64,000 bases of DNA from Triparma columacea (lineage: Eukaryota; Sar; Bolidophyceae; Parmales; Triparmaceae), in contig BRYA01000322.1 in NCBI GenBank assembly GCA_030267965.1, positions 7,656 to 71,655 of the forward strand, read 5' to 3'. Numbering within the stretch: position 1 is the first letter of the stretch; every line of letters starts with the position of its first letter. Position numbers and translations under genes: made by a program. The notes under the pieces are model-generated. The model was not told the DNA's origin and searched no databases. It was given only the letters and a program-made list of their open reading frames with translations. This document shows, one piece after another, positions 11,601 through 23,275 of this stretch.

Positions 11601-14600
11601 GCCCCGAGAAGCAGCTTCTCATGAGGATTCTTCCCAGTGGATTTATGCCCTACCTCCAGATGCCCCCCCTGAGTAATCTAGAGCTTGAGAACCTCGACGA
11701 GATGGAGTCCGGAGGCATCGAGGCGACCAACACGTTTGGGAGGCTCACTAATCAGGAGGACGACTCCATACTCTCGGAGTCCGGCACGAACATCAACAGG
11801 CTCCGAGGAAGGATCCAGCTCGCCAACGAAAAGACGGGCGAGAAAACTGGAGGGGTTGTCCTCGAGAACTTTAGAATCCTCTTTCACGTCATTACTCAAG
11901 ACCACGCCTTGCCTGACCTTTTGTGGAACCAACAAACCAGGAGGGAGCTGAGGATTAGCTTGGAGCAGGAGCTCCAATCTATTGAGCGTGAGAGCGACAT
12001 TAGGGGCGGCGGCGGGCGCGTTGCGTGGAACCACCAACAATACAGTGTCCCCTACCCTTCCCTTCAGGACGAGGTGAGGGTTGGCAATGTTTACATGAGG
12101 CTCTGGCTCGAGGCTGGCGACGGCTTCATCAAGACTTGGGAGGAACCCGTGAGGCTTTTCGAGCTCCTCTTTCGCCGCCTTCTGTGCGACATGGACAGGG
12201 ACACGAAGATCACCAACATGTGCATTAGATGCCTTGAGCGCCTTTATGCCTTCCACATTAATACCATCGGAAATTTTGACGACGTTATGATACTCGTTAG
12301 GAGTATGGCCCTTACAAATTCCGTAGAGACGCAGCACCGATTCTTATCTCTCCTCGCCGTCCTCCTCGGGGTGACAAAGGACGAGGAGTTGAATGCCAAG
12401 GTTGGGGTCAACTCTGGCAACGCCGAGCAGCTCTTGAACGCCGAGAGCATCACCCAGCTTAGCCAGTACGTCGCATGGGGACATGTGAACGGGGCCCAGA
12501 TTGGCAACATGCTTGGGCGGGCCTCAATCCCCCAGGAGAACATGCTCACGGATGGGACAGATGTTGGCCCCAAGGGATACGCAAACCCCAAGGAAGGGAA
12601 GGAGGAAGGAGAGGGAGAGAAGAAGAGGAAGGCGGCGGATGCAGCCTGCCCGCAGGTGTGGTTCGTCGCTCCAGCCGGATCCATCCCACCTCCCCCCAAC
12701 AAGATAAGGGGGCCTTTCAGGGTTTCCCAGCTGAAGCAATTCATGGACACTGGTGACCTCCATCCCAGGGCCTTGGTCACTGCAGCCCATGTCGAAGATT
12801 ACGGCGAGGGTGGCGGAAGCGTCGACGTTGCAGCCGAAAGCAGCATAGATACGGGCAAGTGGAAGCACATTGAGGACGTCTGGCAGCTCAGATGGCAGCT
12901 CTTGACGAAAGGAGAGGGTGTATATCTGCCAAGCGAGATCAGTCTGATTGCCCTCAAGGCCTTGACGAGGCTCGTTGATATGCACCGAAGCGTCGATTAC
13001 AGGGGCGTCCCATACCACCCCATTCCAATCGCGAAGAAGATCCTCTGTGGTTCAGCGGGGGGTAACGGGCTGGACAGTAGAGACAGCCTCTTCGCCATCG
13101 CCCAGAGCATGCTTTGTAACGACTCCAAGGTCGTCGAGACCGCGGCCGAGCTCCTGCACAAACTAATGTTGCACAACGACGAGGCCAACGCGAAACTGTA
13201 TTTAACTGGGGTCTTCAATTTTGCCGTGGGATACACCGGTAGCAATTACCACAGCATTAGCAAGTTGCTGAACGCATGCCACCTGAAGCAGAATTTCAGG
13301 AGCGGATTCTCTGCCGCTGCCAACGAGTCGGAGATCCCTCTCAAGGAGAGGAGCATCCTCGGCAATCTTTTGCCCGAGGGCATGCTCTGGATTTTGTTGA
13401 ACTACGGCCCGGAGAGGTATACCGAGGTCTTCGTCGGGGACTTCAATACCCCCGAGGTCATCTGGAACTTCAAAATGCGAAAGCACTTGGTCGATATGAT
13501 TCAGCAGCACTTGGGCGACTTCCCCAAGAGGCTTTGGCAAAACACGTGTTCCAAGTACGAGTACTGCCCCATTCCGGGGGTATCATATAAGCAGCTTGAG
13601 GACGAGATATTCTGTCACAACTACTACCTGAGTAACTTGTGCGACGAGGTCAGGTTCCCTGATTGGCCGATTGCAGAGCCAATCGAGGTCTTGAGGAGCT
13701 GCCTGGAAGAGTGGAAGAAGGAGATGAAGAGAGATACTGTCAAGGAGGAGGATGCATGCGACGAAGCAAGGAAGGTCCTGGGATTGAAGGGTGGCGATGG
13801 ATCGAGCGAGCTGAGGAAGAGTTATAGAAGCCTTGCACGAAAGTACCACCCTGACAAGAACCCTGCTGGAAGGGACATGTTTGAAAAGATCCAGGCCGCC
13901 TACGAGCTTCTCCTCCCTGTAGTCGAGAAGGGAGGCAAGATCGAGGCCGGCGACGACGAAGATGACGAAGACTCGAAGCCTTCGTCTTCTATCGACGATG
14001 GATCTGCCGCTGGTCTCGTCGGTGGCATGTCAGGACTCAACGCCATTGGGCTCCTCCTGAAGACGCAGGTAATACTTTGCAAGCGCCACGGCGAGGAGAT
14101 TGGGGAGTACAAGTATCCTGCGTACAACCTGCTCATGGCTGTTCTGCAGGCCGGCGGAGGAAAGAAGAAAGAATGTCTTTTGCTTCCTAGGAGGGCCGAA
14201 TTCGTCAGATCTGGATGCGAACTCGTTTACCAAACCTGCCTAGTGTCTCCGCTCAACGCCGAGGAGCTTGTCCTTGAGGGCGGAATTTCAGTCTTGGAGG
14301 AGCTTCTCAATTTCTACATCTCTACGTGGAAAGAGTGCGAGGCGCAGAAGGACGAGAAGAAGGTGGCCACGAGGATGGTCAGGCTCGAGATCATTACCCA
14401 CATTGTGCATACGTTGAGTGGTGTCTTTTGGTTCGAAAGCGGGCGGGCGGGGCTCTTGTCTTTGGAGGACCCAACGAGGCTGTGCGAGAACTGGAGGAGG
14501 TGCTGCGACGGCACCTACTGGGGCGATGCGCCCTTGGTAAAAAAATATGCGCTCGAGGGCCTGGCAAACATGGCGAGGGACGCGGCGTTGCAGACTCTCA

Positions 14601-17158
14601 TGGTTGGGGCCGGTGTCGTGTGGAGCTTGGTCAGGTGCCTGCTCATGTACGACCCCACTCTTGAGAGCGTGGATATCGAAGGAGACGACCAGATCAACCA
14701 GCAAATGAGCCAAGCCGCGAGCAACACTCACGCCATCCTCGCTGTCAGGGCGTTGGGTATGCTCTGCGGCGTAATGAAGGAGAGCCTTGCCACCCCCGAG
14801 AACCCTGAGTTGCTCAAGGCAATGAAGAAGATGCTCACGAAGCCCCTCGCCAAGCTATTGAGAAACAAAAGAGGAGGCGATCTCCTTAGGGCTTTGAACA
14901 CCAACGTTGAGACTCCGACGAGGATCTGGAATGTCAAAATGAGGGGCGAACTTCTTGCGTTTTTGGACAAGATGGAGGACGGAAGGGACGAAATTGGCTG
15001 CAGAGGAGTTGGGGAGGAATTGGAAGGCTGCGTGGAGTTCAAGTTCAGCAACCTGGCGAACGAGGTCGTGATCGGAGGAATCTACGTCAGGGTCTTTGTA
15101 GGACTGGGAGGAGGAAGGGAAGGCATCAAGGACATTGAGGACGAGGGGGCCTTCTGCAAGGCACTGTTGAGGTTCATTGACCTCAGCCTCAAGGAAGGAG
15201 CCGGGATCGAGAGTTTGAATGAGGAGGAGGAAGAGGGAGCAGACAGGGAGGAGATGGAGGAGAGGAACTTGTGGCACCCCGTCGGGGACAGTAGGTTCGT
15301 CATGGGAGTTACGGCCCTGAAGCTTCTCGTCCTCGTGGAGGGACTGGTCGACGACATCCTTTGCGAGGAGGGTGGAAATGGGCCTGCAATTTTGCTCAGC
15401 TTGCTGGAACTTCCCGAGGAGAGCGAAGCGTTCGATTTGAGCAACGATATACTCTCCTTGCTGAGTCCGAAACAGCAGTTCGCAGATGCAGCTAAGGGAG
15501 AGCTTTGGCGGCTCCTCCTCGTCCTTGAGAAGAAGGACGTGGACCAGGACGGGATTCAGGACGACGGGAATGATTCCGTCCAGACAAAGGAGGAGGGAGA
15601 GGAGGCATCCAAGAACGCCAAGAAACTTGCCAAGAGGCAGCAGAAGGGTTGGGGCATCCTTGAGGCGCTCACAAGCACCCCGAGCGTGGCCCTGGCGCTT
15701 GTAGAAAGCAGTGGCTGGGTGGAGCTCCTCGGAATTTGCGTGGGCTACAACCGCTTCAGCAGGGCCTACGCGAGCAGGGATGGGGCCACGAAGGCCCTGG
15801 GGAGGCTCCTGTGGGACCCGAAAACGGGGGCTGTTGCCGCTCCTTTAATTGCAAGGTTTCTTCCTGCTACGTTGATCGTCGCTTTGAAGGAGGCCACCGC
15901 AGGGTTCCTGAGCGTGTTTGACGGAGAGGCCGAGAACCCCGAGTTGATCTGGGACAGCGAATTGAGGGGAGAACTGAGGACTGGGATCGGGGCCGTCTTG
16001 GACGGCGTCTTCAGAAAGAGGGAGGACGAAGAGGGTGGGATAGGGGGGGGGAAGTGGGACATAGATCCAGGCTTCAGTGTGAAATACGCGAAGTTGATGG
16101 ACGAGTTGTTCATCGGTGGTGTGTATGTCAGGCTCTTTTTAGAGGAGCCCACGTACAACCTGAGGAACCCCGGAGGATTTTTGGAGTTGCTGTGCAAGAG
16201 ATGGGGCGAGGAGCTCGAGGTCATCACCGGGGGCGGGGGGGCTGCGGCAGGGTCGCCCCCTGCTGGTGGCGCTTCCGGCAGCCAGCAGCTTACCGCAGCC
16301 AAGCAGGACGTCCTGAACTTGTGCACGAGCGCAGCTGTGTACCTATGTAAGCTTAGGGGCCCGCTTTGCGACAAGCTCGCCCAGTGGGGCACGATCCAGA
16401 AGGCCGTCACGTACGTTAGGCAGGCGCTGGGGAAAGGCATGATCGGGACGAGCCTGGTGAGCGCGGTGAGAATCCTTCACGTGGGATGCACGAGGAGGGC
16501 GAACGTGGAGGCTGTCGGCCACTGCGCGAACGAGTTCGTGGGGCTCATGCAGCAGGCGCTGTGCAGCATGGAGGTTCACACCTCGGGGAAGAAGGGGCTG
16601 CACCAGGACGCTGCCTTCATGGTGGAGATTCTTTTGAAAGTCTTCACCGACGCTTTGGGGGATGTGAACAACCCTTTTGCGAGCGGTCCCGCCCCTGCGG
16701 CGGCTGCGGTACCGGAAGGCTTCGGGGGGGAGGGAGGCGGGGCAGGGGGAGTCGTTGACGCCAGAACCGCTCCTGACCCGGCCATGGTGGCCTTGGAGAA
16801 GAGCAAGACCAGCACCGGGGCGCCGGGGTCAGCCCACGGCCGGGCAGCTTTACTCAACGCCATCCAGAGCAACGGGACCTTATCCTTCATGGTGAACGAC
16901 GTGTTGGAGAACCCCACAGCCGGAGGTGTCATGGACCCCCAGTCTCTCAAGGTCCACGGGGTGGAGCTCCTGAAGCTCCTTATTAAGGACCCGGGGTTCG
17001 GGGACCTCTTCAAGCTTAGCTTGGACCAGATCCCCGCGTGGGCGAAATACAGCACCCAGAACCACAGCTTGTTCATTACGGGGTCAGAGCAGAAGTCGGA
17101 TTACTTCTTGACAGACGGCGGTGCGAAGGAGAGAAAATTGTTGACAGGACCCATGTGA
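8673..17158 (+). CDS. DNAJC13: RME-8/DNAJC13 endosomal J-domain protein
   Basis: Exons 8673-8740, 8856-8921, 9058-9604, 9724-9837 and 9947-17158, all phase-consistent, give 2668 aa; the last exon is 7.2 kb without an intron. The first exons recreate the family N-terminus (TKVRSWRASYAR, then IFSLHSSYFITIDP), which resembles the lipid-binding PH-like start of animal RME-8. Further on: polyQ/polyP region (~579-665), GYF_2-like domain (~1168-1215, VWFVAPAG ... IRGPFRVSQL), J domain (~1536-1590) with the HPD motif (RKYHPDKNPAG) that stimulates Hsc70, and the IWN repeats diagnostic of the family (DLLWNQQTRREL, EVIWNFKMRKHL, TRIWNVKMRGEL, ELIWDSELRGEL). RME-8 acts with Hsc70 on early endosomes in clathrin removal and retromer sorting. 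It is longer than human DNAJC13 (about 2240 aa), partly through low-complexity insertions. Confidence 0.95.
10887..11180 (+). repeat. CAG-type polyglutamine/polyproline microsatellite in RME-8
   Basis: Within the last RME-8 exon, 10887-11110 is largely CAG/CAA/CCG codons encoding interrupted Gln tracts with Pro, and 11145-11180 encodes a run of about 11 prolines from C-rich codons. The frame stays open through the repeat. The antisense frame reads as poly-Ala and is a shadow. Length polymorphism is likely at such CAG/CCG tracts. Confidence 0.9.
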
Positions 17159-17240
17159 GGGTAGGGGGGCATTAGGGGGCAGAGGGAGGGGTGGGGGGGG
17201 GGTGGGTGGGTGGTAGGGAGGGGGGGGGGGAGACTGTCAT
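17159..17240. other. G-homopolymer-rich convergent 3' region
   Basis: Just after the RME-8 stop codon the plus strand carries many G runs of 3-11 (17163-17231), enough for one or more G-quadruplexes. The region lies between the 3' end of RME-8 and the 3' end of the convergent Rieske gene (17299). Confidence 0.6.
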
Positions 17241-17298
17241 GAAGGGGCTAAATTGACGATGATTTTATCATGATATTGACACATTTAAATTTTAATCA

Positions 17299-18658
17299 CT
17301 AGGGGGGCTGTACGACATCGCTCTCGATCCTAACCTGCAGCCATCTTCCCTTCTCCCTGTGCGGGTGAGCGAAGCGAGTCGTGAAGAGGGGTTTAGGGTG
17401 GGGTGGTAATGTTTTTAGAATTACAACGTCTAACGTCAATCTCCCCCCCTCCCCCTTCCCCCCTTCTCCTAATTCTCATAGTCCCCCCCTCTCACCTAAC
17501 CTCGAAAACCCCTAGCTCCTTCCTATCCCCCCCGAATAGTTCCCCATAAAATACAGGGTACGGGCACCAGTCCCCGACGCTCCCCCCGTCCTCCAGTTTG
17601 AACTTGCTCTTATGAAGCGGGCACGTCACGCACGTCTTCCCGCACTCGCTGTCCAATGTGAGTTGCCCCGTCTCCAGGGGTGTCCCGAGGTGGGGGCATG
17701 AGTTGGCGATAACGTAGACGTTGAGGTTGTTGCGATTAAGACCGTTGTTCTCGAGGACTGGGGGGGCCGGGGCGACGACGAGGAGGTCGATGCCGAGGAG
17801 GGTAACGGGGACGAGCTCACCGGGGGAGATGTCTGTCTTTGGGATTAGGTCTACCCACTTTCCACGGTTTACCAGGAGGGAGGAGGGAAGGGAGGGTAGC
17901 CAGGAGAGCGCGGAGGGGGTGGAGGGGGGAGGGATGGGGCGGGGGGATTCAGCCTTCGGGCCGCGGCCGAGCTTGAGGTTGCGGCGGAAGTCGTCCACCT
18001 CCTTGCGGCGCTCTTCCCTCTCCCGCCATTCCTCCCTCTCTCGCCTACGCTTCTCAAGCTCGGACCTAGCCTTCCTCTCCCGGAGCAGGATCTGCTCGGC
18101 CCTGGCCTCGGCCTTCCTCCGTTTGTCGAGCTCCCTGGCCTCCGACTTCTCCATGCTTCTGGCTCTGATTTTTTTCAGTTTCTTCGTCTCTACGTCAGGG
18201 GTCTTCGCAAAGCCTGGCTGCCTGAACTCGAACATCCTCTTGACCGCATCCGGGAGGAAGGTTTCTTGCGGATTCTGGTTTTCGGTATCCTCTTCTCCCC
18301 CCGAGGCGGAGTCTAACTCTTCAGTGTCCTGATCATCACTGCTGGTTGAAGAACCAAGACCAAGTATGCCATTCCACCATTTTGTTTCTGGTGGAGGCGC
18401 GTTGGACGAGTCATCGGACGAGTCCAGTTTTTCATAAAGGAGCATCTTGGGCCGCAAGGGGGCAGTGACTCGCGTGTGTGTAAATGTTGAGGTGGAAGAG
18501 GAAGGCGAAGAGATGATGATGTGGTTATTTATTATCAGAGGGGAGGAAATTTGGACGTTAATAAGTAATATTAGAGCGGCACATATATGTGTTATGCGAT
18601 TGGAGCTATTTGAGAGTTTTAAGAGCGGCATAGTGAGGAAATATTGAGGGAGACACAC
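17299..18658 (-). CDS. Rieske [2Fe-2S]-domain protein, probably organellar
   Basis: Exon 1 (18658-17496) ends at a GTGAGA donor. A 58-bp last exon (17356-17299) restores phase and adds EKGRWLQVRIESDVVQPP, which fits the last strands of a Rieske fold; total 406 aa. The domain has both cluster motifs, CPHLGT (Cys-x-His) and CPLHKS (Cys-x-x-His), so it should bind a [2Fe-2S] cluster; the Cys-Thr-Cys before the second motif may be structural. The N-terminus is hydrophobic and may be a signal/transit peptide; Met10 is an alternative start. The middle (~150-235) is a highly charged Arg/Glu/Lys helix. This is not cytochrome b6f PetC, whose N-terminal anchor and length differ. It resembles stand-alone ferredoxin-like Rieske proteins of algae and plants; partner unknown. 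Confidence 0.8.
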
Positions 18659-19217
18659 TGCTTCTTCGTGAGTGGGGGAGAAATAATAGGATTGAGTGGG
18701 CTAGAGGGGTAACGAGAAGCGCCTACTGGCTTCTAAACTTCGACGGATGTCCCAAAGTCCGTTATATGTGTGATTTATCCAGGGTTGATGAAGGGGTTGA
18801 AGAGGAGGGGTTTTTTTGAGGTGAGAGGAGGATATTTGGAGGTGATTTTAGTTGCGTAAGGATAGAAGAATTTGATCGAATGTGAGTGACTTTGGTGATA
18901 TTGTCCAACTAAAGTATTTTGGTCTCGTGAGGTGTCGCAGGACGTGGGGAAAAAAGGAGATTAAGGGTTTTATGGCTTTTCAATTAGGGAAGATGACGAG
19001 GTGGCGCGTAAATTCTTGTATGTTTGAGAGGGGCGTGAAGTTATGATTGCCGCATAGGAATGCAAAAGGAGGGAAAGGAGGGTAAGGGTTGAGATGGTGG
19101 GGGGTGATGTGTCCGAAATGAGGAGGCCATCAACTTCATCACGAGTCCAAATTGCAACCCTAATAAACTTCCTTATTTTAGCCGTGAAATAGATAAAATC
19201 CGTCGCAGTAGTGAAAT
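18659..19217. promoter_or_regulatory. Intergenic region between divergent genes
   Basis: These 559 bp lie between the Rieske start (18658) and the CPP1-like start (19218). A minus-strand frame at 18970-19245 overlaps the CPP1-like signal peptide and shows no family resemblance, so I do not annotate it. No repeat or RNA gene is visible. It presumably holds both promoters. Confidence 0.5.
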
Positions 19218-20353
19218 ATGAGCCCCTCAAAGCTTCAAACAGCAATCTTTGTCCTTTTCGCGAGCTCCATCAGCAGTTTCACCCCAGCACTATCTCCGAG
19301 GTCACAAAACCTCGTCCCTTCATTTACCTCTCCCACAACATCTCCAACTTCCCTCAATGCCGCCGTAGCTTCATCGTCATTATCTTCCTCACTTTTCAGA
19401 CCTATCACCCGCCTCTTGCCATGGGAGAAGGAGAAGAACCTCCGCACAGAGGCCAAGAAGATGCGCCTAGAGGGAGCCAAGCTCTACAGGACCTTGGGGG
19501 TCACGGAGGACGCGAGCTACGAGGAGATCACACAAGCCACGGAGGAACTCGTTGTTAAATACGCGAGGTGAGACAATTGAAGGACTATGAAGGGTTAGGG
19601 TTTGGTATGGTTCAATAGGGGAGGCAAGAGATAATGGGGAGAAACATGTGGGGAGAAACATGTGGGGGAAAATCATGCTAATGAATTGGCGTGAGGCTTC
19701 TGCTCTTGCTGTTGCTTACTTCCCCCTAACCCTCCCCCTCCCCCTCCCCCCCCTACCCCCCCCCCCTCAGTGACATTAAGCAGAAGACTCGCGTCCAGGT
19801 AACAAAAGACAAGATAATGGATCTCCGTCTCCGCCAGCGCGTCTCCGGCAACCTCTCCGTCCTCGGTTCCGCCCGCGAGATGGATCTAATCGACGTCCGC
19901 CGCGCAGAAATCGACAAGAAGTCCAAAAAATGGACACCACCAACCTGGACTAAGGGCGTGCTTGTACTACCGGATAAGAAACACTTGAAGAGCACGAGCT
20001 TCTACCTGGGCGGGACGGGTTTGGGCATAATAATGATCCCAAACCTGGCGAGCAGCTTCATCATGCTAGCGTGCATGTGCTCCCTCGGCCTACTTTACAA
20101 CCGCGGTCAACCCGAGATGCCCAAGGACGAGTTCGGTCAGGCCGGCGAGGTCCGTTCCCCCAACCCCGTAAGCGTGGGACTCACGTGCGGGCTGGTGTTC
20201 GGGTGGGCGGCGGTACTGGCGGTGGTGGGGACGGCGGTTATGGCGGCGGTGCCGGGGGTGGCGAGGAGGTTGCCGGAGAATCTGGTGGTTAATGAGAGCA
20301 TTAACCTGGGCTTCTGGATCGCGGCTAGCATGTTTAAGACGTACAGGGAGTAG
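19218..20353 (+). CDS. CPP1-like plastid membrane chaperone
   Basis: Exons 19218-19567 and 19771-20353 (GTGAGA donor, phase 2) give 310 aa. The first ~25 residues are a signal peptide ending in the SSFTP plastid motif. Residues ~90-150 are a J-like domain lacking HPD (LYRTLGVTEDASYEEITQ, then KIMDLRLRQRVSGNL), characteristic of the CPP1/DUF3353 family. The rest has about three hydrophobic segments. In plants CPP1 holds protochlorophyllide oxidoreductase in the chloroplast envelope/thylakoid. The intron ends in a run of about 25 C's with one interruption (19741-19767). Confidence 0.82.
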
Positions 20354-20605
20354 GGAAGATGGAGGGGGGGGGGGAGGGGATTGAAAGGGAAGTGGTTACA
20401 GATGGAATAACAACGGACGATCGTATTATTATTATGTCTGTGACGTTTAACAATCATGGCCTTAAGAAATGAAAACGGAAAGAAGGTGGAGAAGTCCATT
20501 GGAGTCCAAGTCCAACAATTCTGAGCAAGGTTTCGATTGCCCAGTCAATTATTGAGAGAACAATTGGACAATAACTGTCGAGGGACGCCGCTTTTGAAGC
20601 GTTTT

Positions 20606-22308
20606 ATGGGCCCAACATCCCCAGAAGAGTCCCAACTTAGTAGACTACAATCCTATCTCTCCTCTCTCTCACGTCATGATTCATATTTTGGTTCAATTTC
20701 AGCCATCCCCGATAAATTTGGTGGTTTCACTGTAATTACTAACACTAATATTCAACCTTATGGATTAGTTATGCGTATACCTTTACAATATTGTATGTCA
20801 GCACAAGATTCATACTGTGCGTACATTATATCAGTCGTTAGGGAGATATATGATGCCTCTACTGTACCATCCAGGGCGTGCTTTATGTGGTACGTTGCAG
20901 CACTGAGGGAGGGGGGGGTTGACGTTGGAGTTGGTGGTGGGGGGGAAGGGGAGGAGGGGAGGGGGGGGAAGGGAGCGTACGTTCAGAGCATAATTGGGGT
21001 CAATCAGGCGGGTTGCAGCTGGGGGTTGGGTGGGGATGGGGAGACTGCAGAGAACAAAGACACCGCTGAGGAAGGGGACGATATTATCAAGGGCACCAAC
21101 TTGGAGGACAGCGTTCGTAGGATGAACTTGGACTGTCGGGTATGGTACGACAGGATTAAGGAGGCCATCTCAAAGGGAGGCAAAGCTCTACCTATAGTAT
21201 CCTGGGAGACATGGGACTGGGCGAATGGGGTGTACCACAGCCGCGGTTTCCCCTCTCACCTGGTCTCCGATTCCCCTTCTTCAGGCTCAGTGTGTTCCAG
21301 CGAGGATTACTGCGGCTGTCTGATCCCTGTGATGGACCTTACAAACCACGTTATGGGGGAGGAGGTGGAGTGGAGGAGGGCAGAGGGTGGTGTGGAGCTC
21401 AGAGCCGGGGGTCAGGGTATCAAGGCAGGTAAGAGAGAGGGGCCTCTCGGAGGGTTTGCGATACCTGAAAGGCACAAACACACACACACGCGCGCACAAA
21501 TACACACACACACTCCGATGAAGGCTTACGAAAGTAAGGGATTTACCTGAATGACTTACTCTCATTCGTCATGTCATGTTGAACAAAAATAATATACTGA
21601 GGAGTACCCCCCTCCCCCCTTCTCCCCCTCCCCTCCGTATTCCTTCCCTAAATTCTCACCCCCCCCTCCCCAACCCCCTCTCCTCCCCTAGGCGAACCAA
21701 TCCCGAATAACTACGGCCCAAAATCAAACGCCCAGTTCTACCGTTCCTACGGTTTCACTATCCCCTCCAACCCCCACGATACTTACCCTCTCCTAATTTC
21801 TTTCCTCCCCCCCACCTCTGGGTTAGGGTCGGAGAGTAGGAAGGTTACGCTTGGTCCTTTTGATGTGAATAGGAGTTCGAGTGGTAAACAATTCCCGATT
21901 GGTATATGGAAGGCTATGGACGACCCTATCGGATACCACGAGTACCTCAAGAAGCGGGAAGGGAAAGAGGAAGATGAGGAGGAAGGTGAGGTTGAGATTT
22001 ACGGTGATACGGTAGCTTTACTTAGGGATGTTTTAAAGGATAGGTTGAAACCATTCCTCCTAACAAGAAGTCGGGACGACGAGGTTGTAGAGGGGGGGGG
22101 AGGAAAGGGGGGGAGGGAAGGGTATAGGAGATGGTGCGGGGCGGTTTATAGAGTCGGACAGAGAGAGGTATTGGAGGATGCGGTTGATACACTGGAAATT
22201 ATGGGAGGGGAAGAGGGGAGAGAGGAGGAAGAGGAGGGGGAGAAGGAGGTAGAGAAGGGGGAGGAGGGGAGAATGACTAAGAAAGCGAGGAGACAATCGG
22301 AGGAGTAG
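20606..22308 (+). CDS. SET-domain protein (Rubisco LSMT/SETD-like)
   Basis: Exon 1 (20606-21428) and exon 2 (21692-22308) join in phase 1 at a GTAAGA donor, giving 479 aa from the first in-frame ATG (GPTSPEES follows). Motifs of the RLSMT/SETD3-6 class are present: WANGVYHSRGFP, LIPVMDLTNH and, across the splice, GEPIPNNYGPKSN ... YGFTIPSN, which include the SAM-binding NH and the GxxxxxxYG pocket. Such enzymes methylate lysine or histidine of non-histone proteins. A Gly/Glu-rich insertion (~110-130) splits the SET domain and the tail is acidic. The intron carries long C-rich tracts and the exon end a CA repeat. The N-terminal exon uses more A/T-ending codons than its neighbours. Confidence 0.82.
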
Positions 22309-22538
22309 TAGCCGACGAGTTCAATCAAAGCCCCATGTTATGTTGTTGTGAAAGAACGAAGTACAATTTTCTGTTTGTTTTGTATATTTGGTAGATCTTA
22401 GATTAACTAAGCCATCCCCGCTTAACCCCCCCCCCCTCCCTCCCCCTTCTCTTCTTCTTTTTTTGTTTATTTTAATCGAAGTAAAGCTCCTCCCACCTTG
22501 TTCTTCCCTATGGTAATTTCCATCCCTCCGATAAAAAT

Positions 22539-23238
22539 TTAAGGGGAGAATCCGTTGGTGAAGTCCTCAGCCGCCGCCGCAAGTTTAGCATCTGCCGAGT
22601 CGGTGAGTGCGTATCCCGCGTCGACGATTTCCTTAAGCGTCGCCGCGTGCGCGGACTTGACGTGCGCCAGCCACGCGGCCTCAAAGGCCTGGCAGTGCTC
22701 CACGTCGATGCGGTCGCAGTAGCCCTTGACGCCGACGTAGAGGGAGGCGATCACCTCCTCGGGCTCGTAGGGGACGTACTGGTCCTGCTTGAGGAGCTCG
22801 TAGAGGCGGACGCCGCGGTTGAGCTGCTGCTGGGTGGCGGGGTCGAGGTCGGAGCCAAACTTGGCAAAGGCGGCAACCTCACGGTACTGGGCGAGCTCGA
22901 GCTTCATGGTACCGGCGACCTGCTTGGTTCCCTTGAACTGGGCGGCGGAGCCGACGCGGGACACGGAGAGACCGACGGAGATGGCGGGGCGCTGGCCCTG
23001 GTAGAAGAGCTCTGACTCGAGGAAGATCTGCCCGTCGGTGATACTAATGACGTTGGTGGGGATGTAGGCGGACACATCTCCGGCCTGGGTCTCGATGACG
23101 GGGAGGGCGGTGAGGGATCCTCCTCCGAGGTTCCTGTGCATCTTGGAGGCGCGCTCGAGAAGGCGGGAGTGGAGGTAGAAGACATCTCCGGGGTAGGCCT
23201 CACGTCCAGGAGGACGACGGAGGAGGAGGGACATCTGA

Positions 23239-23275
<37 letters not shown>

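Noticed and set aside
18970..19245. Minus-strand 91-aa frame upstream of the CPP1-like gene
   Set aside because: Overlaps the CPP1-like signal peptide on the opposite strand and lacks recognisable features.
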